Shown here: positions 6,167-11,170 of the stretch, piece by piece | How the letters are laid out: each line of letters begins with the position of its first letter | Numbering within the stretch: position 1 is the first letter of the stretch | NCBI GenBank assembly: GCA_049297695.1 | Contig: JBAQUT010000038.1 | Location: 1 to 11,170 of the forward strand | Direction of reading: 5' to 3' | DNA from: JACKLD01 sp049297695 | GTDB lineage: Bacteria; Pseudomonadota; Alphaproteobacteria; UBA2136; UBA6156 | Length of the DNA stretch: 11,170 nucleotides | Position numbers and translations under genes: made by a program | Notes under the pieces: generated by a model | Database searches by the model: none | The model's input: the letters and a program-made list of their open reading frames with translations, nothing else | Told to the model about the DNA's origin: nothing

Positions 6167-7129
6167 CTACCTACTAAACACCCACTCATCCCCCACAATC
6201 CGCTCCACATCGCTCCGCGTCGGCATCCACCCCAGCACATCCTTGGCACGGCGCGCATCCGCCACCAACTCAGGCGGGTCTCCTGCCCTGCGTTCCCCCA
6301 ACACCATCGGCATCTTGCGCCCCGTCACCCGCTCCACCACGTCCACCATCTCCCGCACACTCGTCCCGCGGCTCGCACCTAGGTTCAAGGTCATAGGAGC
6401 CGCCCCCGCCACTAACGTCTCCAACGCCATCACATGGGCCTCGGCCAAATCGGCCACATGAATGTAATCCCGCACCGCCGTCCCGTCCGCCGTCGGGTAA
6501 TCGGTGCCATACACGGTGAGCGCCCCCTTGCCCAACACCGCCTGCATCACCAAGGGCACAAGGTGTGTCGCCTTGGGGCGCTGGTATCCAAGCCCGCATT
6601 CAGGCGTCGCCCCCGCGGCATTGAAGTACCGCAACGCCGCATATGTCAGCCCATCCGCAGCATGGACATCCGCCAACATCTGCTCCACCATCAACTTGCT
6701 GTGGCCGTAAGGGTTGATGGGCTTCGTCGCCGCAGTTTCCGCTATCGGGCTGATTTCTGGTATCCCATACACCGCAGCGGTGCTGGAAAACACCACATGC
6801 CGCACCCCAACCTCCTTCACCGCTCCCACCACCGCCAACGCCCCGCCCACGTTCACGTCATAGGTTGGCAAGGGGTTCCGCACACTTTCCGCCACATCAA
6901 TCAACGCCGCAAAATGCATCACGGCGATGGGCTTATGGGCTTTCATAATCTCTCTCAACCGCCCCCCGTCCCGCACATCCGCTATTTCTAACGGCCCCCA
7001 TTGCACCCGTTCTTTGCGGCCCGCACTCAAGTCATCCACCACCACAGGCTTAAACCCTTTTTCCGCCAAAGCCTTGCACACATGGCTTCCAATATACCCC
7101 GCTCCACCTGTTACAAGCACCGTACGCAT
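6167..7129 (-). CDS. galE: UDP-glucose 4-epimerase
   Basis: This 320-residue cytoplasmic enzyme interconverts UDP-glucose and UDP-galactose with bound NAD, feeding galactose into surface glycans. It has GGAGYIG (8-14), VVDDLSAG (30-37), HFAAL (72-76) and VFSSTAAVYG (113-122), with Ser116/Thr117 catalytic. YGHSK (Tyr141, Lys145), RYFNAAGA (167-174) and RDYIHVADLA (220-229) follow. The length is near the lower end for GalE. The ATG at 7129 is preferred over a GTG at 7138 because AAAGGTGG, close to a consensus ribosome site, ends about seven bases before it. The frame ends in TAG with another in-frame stop six codons on. It diverges from the GT2 gene. Its coding strand is G-rich, opposite to its plus-strand neighbours. 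UDP-hexuronate or UDP-GlcNAc epimerase activity cannot be excluded. Confidence 0.94.
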   Translation of the reverse strand: MRTVLVTGGAGYIGSHVCKALAEKGFKPVVVDDLSAGRKERVQWGPLEIADVRDGGRLREIMKAHKPIAVMHFAALIDVAESVRNPLPTYDVNVGGALAVVGAVKEVGVRHVVFSSTAAVYGIPEISPIAETAATKPINPYGHSKLMVEQMLADVHAADGLTYAALRYFNAAGATPECGLGYQRPKATHLVPLVMQAVLGKGALTVYGTDYPTADGTAVRDYIHVADLAEAHVMALETLVAGAAPMTLNLGASRGTSVREMVDVVERVTGRKMPMVLGERRAGDPPELVADARRAKDVLGWMPTRSDVERIVGDEWVFSR

Positions 7130-7153
7130 ATCATCCACCTTTCGTTGGCTTCA

Positions 7154-7182
7154 CTCATACCATTTTCCACGCCACATTCCAA
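7154..7182 (-). promoter_or_regulatory. Promoter candidate for galE
   Basis: On the minus strand TTGGAA (7182-7177), 17 bases and TATGAG (7159-7154) each match four of six consensus bases, and a TG sits one base before the -10 box as in extended -10 promoters. The start would be near 7147, giving an 18-base leader that carries the AAAGGTGG site. Confidence 0.45.
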
Positions 7183-7191
7183 GGCAACACA

Positions 7192-7220
7192 TTGATTCCC
7201 CACCCCCCACAGGTTATACA
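7192..7220 (+). promoter_or_regulatory. Promoter candidate for the GT2 block
   Basis: TTGATT (7192-7197), 17 bases and TATACA (7215-7220) each match four of six consensus bases. The ATG at 7226 is only six bases past the -10 box, so the transcript would be leaderless or nearly so. This fits the lack of a Shine-Dalgarno site there. It is back to back with the galE promoter. Confidence 0.35.
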
Positions 7221-7225
7221 TACCC

Positions 7226-8008
7226 ATGGCCAAACCCCTCATCTCCCTCGTCATCCCGTGCTACAACGAAGAAGAGGTCATTCAGGCCACCCTCGCCGAA
7301 CTCACCCAGTTCATGGCCACCCAACCTGCCTACGCCTTCGAGGTGATTCTGGTGGATGACGGTAGCCGCGACACCACCCTGTCACTCCTCAAACACGCCG
7401 CCAAACGTGATTCCCGCCTCCGCATCCTCGCCTTTGCCCGCAACTTTGGCCACCAACTGGCCGTCACGGCGGGTATCGATGCCGCCCAAGGCGATGCCGT
7501 GGTGCTCATCGATGCCGACCTGCAAGACCCTCCCGACGTGGTGGCGGGCATGATCCAAAAATGGCAACAAGGCTACGATGTCGTCTACGGCACCCGCCGC
7601 ACGCGGGAAGGCGAAAGCCCCTTCAAACTCGCCACCGCCCGCCTGTTCTACCGCCTGCTCAACAAACTATCCGAAGTCCCCATCCCGCTGGATACCGGGG
7701 ATTTCCGCCTCATGTCCCGCCCGGTGGTCAATGTTCTCAAATCCATGCCAGAGCACCACCGCTTCATCCGCGGCATGGTGGCATGGGTGGGCTTCAAGCA
7801 AATCGCCCTGCCATACGATCGTAAACGCCGCGCCGCCGGAACCTCCAAATACCCCCTCGTCAAAATGCTCCGCTTTGCAAAAGACGGCATCCTTTCCTTC
7901 TCTTCCAAACCCCTGCAAGTGGCTACCACCATGGGTATGGCCGCCTCGTTCGTGGCCTTGCTGGGCATCCTGTACGCCTTGGCGCTGCGCATCTTCACCA
8001 ACACATAG
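7226..8008 (+). CDS. GT2 polyprenyl-phosphate glycosyltransferase (DPM1/GtrB-like), cut by an amber codon
   Basis: The family transfers a sugar from a nucleotide donor to undecaprenyl or dolichyl phosphate at the inner face of the membrane. The GT-A domain shows SLVIPCYNEEEVI (7-19), VDDGS (43-47), ARNFGHQLAV (71-80), DADLQDPPD (96-104) and RKRRAAGTSKY (199-209). One membrane helix lies at about 231-256. Family members usually carry a second helix and a short cytoplasmic tail. Here the frame stops at TAG (8006-8008) after residue 260, yet it continues without another stop to 8191, and those 60 codons encode the missing helix and tail. As read, the product lacks that part. It may be inactive, partly active, or made in full by readthrough. 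A single C-to-T change of CAG would explain the codon, and a sequencing error is also possible. The gene heads an overlapping block with the flippase-like gene. Confidence 0.88.
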   Translation: MAKPLISLVIPCYNEEEVIQATLAELTQFMATQPAYAFEVILVDDGSRDTTLSLLKHAAKRDSRLRILAFARNFGHQLAVTAGIDAAQGDAVVLIDADLQDPPDVVAGMIQKWQQGYDVVYGTRRTREGESPFKLATARLFYRLLNKLSEVPIPLDTGDFRLMSRPVVNVLKSMPEHHRFIRGMVAWVGFKQIALPYDRKRRAAGTSKYPLVKMLRFAKDGILSFSSKPLQVATTMGMAASFVALLGILYALALRIFTNT

Positions 8009-8191
8009 GTAGAAGGCTGGACCGCCCTCATGATCGCCGTACTCTTCATGGGCGGCGTGCAACTGCTGTGCTTGGGCGTCATCGGCGAGTACATCGGCCG
8101 CATGTACGAGCAATCCAAAGGCCGCCCCCTGTACGTGGTGCGGGAACGTATCGGCTTCCCAAATCCTAAGCCCCGCAAACCCCGCGCATGA
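8009..8191 (+). pseudogene. Detached C-terminal part of the GT2 gene (second membrane helix and tail)
   Basis: In the same frame as the GT2 gene, the codons after the amber stop encode VEGWTALMIAVLFMGG, then QLLCLGVIGEYIGRMYEQ and a tail with KGRPLYVVRERIG, ending in TGA at 8189-8191. This is the usual C-terminal end of GtrB-like GT2 enzymes: one membrane helix followed by the EYIGR and GRPLY motifs. The TGA overlaps the next start as ATGA (8188-8191), as in an intact operon. Restart at the in-frame ATG at 8030 would give a 53-residue membrane peptide, but no ribosome site precedes it. The fragment is best regarded as part of one gene of 321 sense codons. Confidence 0.8.
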
Positions 8192-9186
8192 ACGCCAAAG
8201 CCATCCTCCGCGCCACCCTCGGCCTTGCCCTCTCCATCGTGTTTGTGGTGCTCATCGTCCGCACCATTCCGCTCGCCCAACTCCCCGCCCTGCTGCCCCA
8301 CCTCCAACCCCTCTGGTTAGCGTTGGCCGTGGGGGTGTTTGTGGCCGATTACGCCCTCCGCATCACCCGCTGGCACCTTATGCTGAAGCCTCTCAACCCC
8401 ACCCTTGGCTGGGCAAGGTGCGCTACGCCATTCATGGTGTCCATTGCCGCCAACAACGTGCTGCCGTTCCGCGCGGGCGATGTTCTGCGCGCCACAGCCT
8501 TCTCATCGTGGCTCAACGTCCCCACCACCCCGCTGGTGGGCACACTGGTAGTGGAACGTCTCATGGACCTCCTCGCCCTGTTCACCGCCCTCGGCCTCGC
8601 CTTGGCGTTCCTCAGCATCCCCACCACCTCCACCCTCATCGGCAGCAGCGGCCCGTTGCTCATCCTCCTTGCCATGGCCATCCTTGCCGTACTGGTGTTC
8701 CCCGCCCTGCTCCACCGCCCCATAACCATGGCCCTCTCCATCCTCCACCACATCTCTCCCTCCCTCGCCCGTAAGGCCAAGCCCGAAGCCACCCGCCTCA
8801 CCGCCCTCCTCACCACACTCTCCCAAGGCCGTCTTCTCGTTCCCCTCCTTGCCACCTCCGCCGTCCTATGGATGCTAGAGGCCACCACCTTCTACGCCGT
8901 CGCCCGCAGCCTCCCCCCCCTCACCAACCCCATGGCCGCATGGCTTGCCATGCCGGTGGGAACCCTCTCCACCTTGCTGCCGTCGTCTCCAGGGTATGTG
9001 GGTACCTTCCACTACTTTGTCATCCAGGCCCTCCAAACCATGGGCAACCCACCCGCCGCCGCCGCCCTGTTCGCCATTCTGGTGCATCTGGTTTTGTGGT
9101 TGTGCACCACGGTCACGGGGGGTATATGTGCCCTGTACTGGGTGTGGTCGCGCACCCCCTCCAACCGGCAAGGCCACCGCTCATGA
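8188..9186 (+). CDS. Flippase-like membrane protein (PF03706 / UPF0104, lysylphosphatidylglycerol synthase TM-like)
   Basis: This 332-residue polytopic inner-membrane protein has hydrophobic segments near 8-25, 42-57, 80-92, 115-143, 153-175, 216-238, 250-266, 270-284 and 292-320. Family marks are RITRWHLML (58-66), NNVLPFRAGDVLRA (89-102), ERLMDL (123-128) and LPSSPGYVGTFHYF (264-277). There is no aminoacyl-transferase domain, so it is the stand-alone membrane type, often annotated as a flippase-like domain protein. The biochemical role of these small forms is not settled; moving or handling a lipid-linked sugar is the usual guess. The start overlaps the end of the GT2 frame by four bases, and its own stop overlaps the oxidoreductase start by four bases, so the three are probably translated together. 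Confidence 0.9.
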   Translation: MNAKAILRATLGLALSIVFVVLIVRTIPLAQLPALLPHLQPLWLALAVGVFVADYALRITRWHLMLKPLNPTLGWARCATPFMVSIAANNVLPFRAGDVLRATAFSSWLNVPTTPLVGTLVVERLMDLLALFTALGLALAFLSIPTTSTLIGSSGPLLILLAMAILAVLVFPALLHRPITMALSILHHISPSLARKAKPEATRLTALLTTLSQGRLLVPLLATSAVLWMLEATTFYAVARSLPPLTNPMAAWLAMPVGTLSTLLPSSPGYVGTFHYFVIQALQTMGNPPAAAALFAILVHLVLWLCTTVTGGICALYWVWSRTPSNRQGHRS

Positions 9187-10520
9187 AACCCACAACATCC
9201 AAAGCCTCTCCCCCAACCTTCACCATCATCGGCGGCGGCTTTGCAGGCCTCTCCGCCGCCCACGATCTCGCCAAAGCCGGCTTCCGCGTCACGGTGTTGG
9301 AAGCCGAAGAAACGGTGGGCGGCCTCGCCGCTTCCTTCCCCACCAAGGGCGAACGGCTTGATAGATTCTATCACCACTGGTTCACCAACGATGTCGAGGT
9401 GCTGAAACTGATTGATGATGTCGGCCTCACCTCCAACGTCGTTACCAACCCCACCAACACCGGCCTGTACTACGCTAACACCATCTTCCGCCTGTCCTCC
9501 CCGTGGGATTTACTCCGTTTCTCCCCCCTCCCATTCCTGGATCGTATCCGCCTCGGCCTCTTGGCCCTCCGCGTCCGCCATGTAAAAGATTGGAAATCAC
9601 TGGAGTCCCAAACCGCCGCCGATTGGCTCCGCAAACTGGGTGGAGAAAACGTCTACCGCGTGGTGTGGGAACCCCTCCTGAAAGGTAAATTCGGCCCGTA
9701 CGCCGAAACCATTTCCGCCGTCTGGTTCTGGAACAAATTGAAACTCCGTGGCAGCAGCCGCGGCAAAGGCGGCGCCGAACATCTAGTCTACCTCAAAGGC
9801 TCATTCTCCAGCCTTGCCGAAGCCACCGCCACCGCCATCACCAAGTGCGGCGGCACCGTGCGCTGCAAGGCGCCCGTGCACAGCATTGCCCCCCACCCCA
9901 AAGGCGGCTGGGTCACGCAAGGCCCATGGGGCAAGGTGCACAGCACCCACGTCATCGCCACCACCGCCCTGCCGCTGGTTGCCGATATGGTTCAAAGCTG
10001 GGCCAAACCCGCGTACCTCAAGCAACTCCGCCGCATCCCCTACCTCGCCAACGTGTGCTTGGTGCTGCGCCTCAACCACTCCCTCTCCAGCACCTATTGG
10101 CTGAACGTGAACGACCCCACCTTCCCGTTCGTGGGCGTCATCGAGCACACCAATTTTGAGTCCACCACAACCTACGGCGGCGAGCACATCGTCTACCTCT
10201 CCACTTACCTCCCCCACACCGACACACTTTATTCCATGCCCGACAAACAGGTTCTGGCCTTCGCCCTCCCCCACCTCCAACGCATGTTCCCCGCGTTTCA
10301 AAAGTCCTGGGTCAACAGCTCCCACGTCTGGCGCGCCCGCTGGGCCCAACCGGTGGTGGAGAAACACTATTCCAACCTCATTCCAGCCGAAGACGGCCCC
10401 AAACCCGGCTTCCACATCTGCTCCATGGCCCAAATCTATCCCGAAGACCGTGGCACCAACTACGCCATCCGCGAAGGCCGCAAACTCGCCGCCCGCCTTA
10501 TGAGACAGGTAGGAAGTTAA
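9183..10520 (+). CDS. FAD-dependent oxidoreductase (amine oxidase / protoporphyrinogen oxidase-like)
   Basis: The chosen ATG at 9183 gives 445 residues and overlaps the previous stop as ATGA. A much longer upstream extension is only frame shadow. The dinucleotide motif IIGGGFAGLSAA (15-26) is followed by VLEAEETVGGLAASF (38-52), where Glu40 should bind the FAD ribose and GG the phosphates. DRFYHHWF (60-67) follows. At the C-terminus, DRGTNYAIREGRKLA (422-436) is the typical second FAD contact. No signal peptide is seen, so it should act in the cytoplasm or at the membrane face. It belongs to the broad flavin monoamine oxidase/HpnE/UDP-galactopyranose mutase superfamily, but no mutase-specific pattern is evident. 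Its place next to lipid-sugar genes suggests oxidation of a lipid or sugar-lipid substrate. The substrate is unknown. Confidence 0.87.
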   Translation: MKPTTSKASPPTFTIIGGGFAGLSAAHDLAKAGFRVTVLEAEETVGGLAASFPTKGERLDRFYHHWFTNDVEVLKLIDDVGLTSNVVTNPTNTGLYYANTIFRLSSPWDLLRFSPLPFLDRIRLGLLALRVRHVKDWKSLESQTAADWLRKLGGENVYRVVWEPLLKGKFGPYAETISAVWFWNKLKLRGSSRGKGGAEHLVYLKGSFSSLAEATATAITKCGGTVRCKAPVHSIAPHPKGGWVTQGPWGKVHSTHVIATTALPLVADMVQSWAKPAYLKQLRRIPYLANVCLVLRLNHSLSSTYWLNVNDPTFPFVGVIEHTNFESTTTYGGEHIVYLSTYLPHTDTLYSMPDKQVLAFALPHLQRMFPAFQKSWVNSSHVWRARWAQPVVEKHYSNLIPAEDGPKPGFHICSMAQIYPEDRGTNYAIREGRKLAARLMRQVGS

Positions 10521-10538
10521 GGGGGCGTCAGCCCTCTT
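10519..10538 (+). terminator. Hairpin at the stop codon of the oxidoreductase gene
   Basis: AAGGGGGC (10519-10526), the loop GTCA and GCCCTCTT (10531-10538) form an 8-bp stem with one G-T pair. The stem begins within the TAA stop. Only two T end the stem and no T-run follows, so it is an imperfect intrinsic terminator or a 3'-end stabilising hairpin. Confidence 0.35.
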
Positions 10539-10553
10539 ACACCACAAGGCGTC

Positions 10554-10573
10554 ATTCCAGCGAAAGCTGGAAT
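10554..10573 (+). repeat. REP-like palindrome with GAAA tetraloop
   Basis: ATTCCAGC (10554-10561), GAAA and GCTGGAAT (10566-10573) form a perfect 8-bp stem capped by a GNRA-type loop, flanked by GTC and CCCG. This strongly resembles the GTCATTCC...GGAATCC palindromes scattered between genes in many Proteobacteria. Only one copy is in the window, so repetition in the genome is inferred. Confidence 0.6.
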
Positions 10574-10638
10574 CCCGCTTTCCTTGATTTTTACAGAGAT
10601 ATAAGGTAGTTTTTAAACACACTCAGAAACCTCACCCC

Positions 10639-11170
10639 ATGATCCCCACCCCCGCCCATTTCACCCTCCGCCTCTCCACCGCACTGCACGTGGCCACCCT
10701 CCTCATGGCCGCCGCCGCCCCGCTCCTCACCCTATTCAACATCCTGGAACCCCCCGACTGGGACATGGTGCACGAACTCTACTACGGCCAACGCCTCATC
10801 CTCCATGGCGAACTCATCTGGACGCACGAATTCCACGACAAAACCCCCTTCGTGCAACTGCTGTTCGCCATCCCCGCGTACTTCCAACACATCTGGTTTT
10901 ACCATCTGGTCACGCTGGCCAGCGTCGCCGCCGCAGGCGTGGCCCTCATCCACCTCACGCCCCCACGGGCCGTGTCGTCGGCCTACCCGCCAGCCCTGCA
11001 ACGCCGCGTCCGCGTGTTCGCCGCCGTCCTGTTCTGGGCCACGCTGGTTACCCTGCAAGCCCGCTTGTTTAACCTGAACACTGCCAGCACGTCCCTCACC
11101 CTCATCACTTTCCTTCTCCTGTTCCGCACAACATCCTCTCCCACCCTCCCGCCCCTCCGCATGCTTCTAC
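10639..11170 (+). CDS. GT-C-like membrane glycosyltransferase, N-terminal part (runs off window end)
   Basis: An open frame from the ATG at 10639 reaches the window end, giving 177 codons. A first membrane helix at about 13-34 is followed by an extramembrane loop with PPDWDMVHELYYGQRLI (38-54) and HDKTPFVQLLFAIPAYF (66-82). Further hydrophobic segments lie near 85-107, 126-141 and 148-163. An acidic residue in the first loop and the later DKxP pattern are typical of GT39/GT83-like enzymes of the ArnT/PMT type, which use a polyprenyl-phosphate sugar on the periplasmic side. That donor could be the product of the GT2 enzyme upstream, an attractive but unproven link. No clear Shine-Dalgarno site is seen (context CTCACCCCATG) and no convincing promoter was found in the 118-base gap. 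The family is assigned from a partial sequence. Confidence 0.75.
   Translation, partial: MIPTPAHFTLRLSTALHVATLLMAAAAPLLTLFNILEPPDWDMVHELYYGQRLILHGELIWTHEFHDKTPFVQLLFAIPAYFQHIWFYHLVTLASVAAAGVALIHLTPPRAVSSAYPPALQRRVRVFAAVLFWATLVTLQARLFNLNTASTSLTLITFLLLFRTTSSPTLPPLRMLL

Noticed and set aside
6434..6991. Plus-strand frame inside galE
   Set aside because: It is antisense to an unmistakable epimerase, with arginine- and histidine-rich composition and no family features.
8868..9182. 105-codon N-terminal extension of the oxidoreductase frame
   Set aside because: It lies inside the flippase-like gene, is rich in histidine, proline and arginine as expected from an off-frame reading, and the FAD motif begins soon after the ATG at 9183, which overlaps the previous stop as ATGA.
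10584..10605. TTGATT with TATAAG as a promoter for the GT-C-like gene
   Set aside because: The spacer is only ten bases and no other acceptable -35 box pairs with TATAAG.
9801..10622. Long minus-strand open frame opposite the oxidoreductase
   Set aside because: It is a GC-rich shadow with low-complexity Gly/Ala/Val/His content and no motifs; the plus-strand frame has clear FAD motifs.

Overview
The window looks like a surface-glycan (O-antigen, capsule or glycoprotein) region of a bacterial chromosome, probably from a Gram-negative, proteobacterium-like organism. The case rests on sigma70-like promoters (TTGACA and TATAAT boxes), GDP-fucose synthesis genes, a family 10 fucosyltransferase, polyprenyl-phosphate-type sugar genes, and a GTCATTCC...GGAATCC palindrome of the kind common in Proteobacteria. 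The sequence does not fix the genus. Most genes are GC-rich (a counted 60-base stretch inside galE is 67% G+C). Three small orphan genes are clearly more AT-rich (counted stretches of 37% and 45%).

Layout. (a) 1-346: the 5' part of an unknown minus-strand gene, then a short divergent promoter region. (b) 347-2900: gmd and fcl, which together convert GDP-mannose to GDP-L-fucose. They are separated by an unknown small membrane-protein gene (1513-1866) with its own strong promoter. fcl has a promoter and a perfect 11-bp hairpin that buries its ribosome binding site. (c) 2897-5688: three tightly packed genes: a putative glycosyltransferase, a DUF268/methyltransferase-like protein and a GT10 fucosyltransferase. 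(d) 5689-6166: an AT-rich stretch with an unknown minus-strand gene of 117 codons that has its own promoter and a weak terminator candidate. (e) 6167-7129: galE (UDP-glucose 4-epimerase) on the minus strand, diverging from the next block. (f) 7226-10520: an overlapping block of a GT2 polyprenyl-phosphate-type glycosyltransferase, a PF03706 flippase-like membrane protein and an FAD-dependent oxidoreductase. (g) 10521-10638: two hairpins, one of them a repeat-like palindrome. (h) 10639 to the end: a truncated GT-C-like membrane glycosyltransferase.

How the genes fit together (inference). gmd and fcl supply GDP-fucose. The GT10 enzyme transfers it, and the DUF268 protein may decorate the sugar. 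galE supplies UDP-galactose. The second block looks like a lipid-linked sugar module: GT2 charges a polyprenyl phosphate, membrane proteins move or use it, and a GT-C enzyme attaches the sugar on the far side of the membrane.

The two most notable signals are an in-frame amber codon at 8006-8008 that cuts the GT2 gene before its last membrane helix, although the rest of the reading frame is intact, and the hairpin leader of fcl. I see no CRISPR array, tRNA, rRNA, transposase or clear novel defence system.
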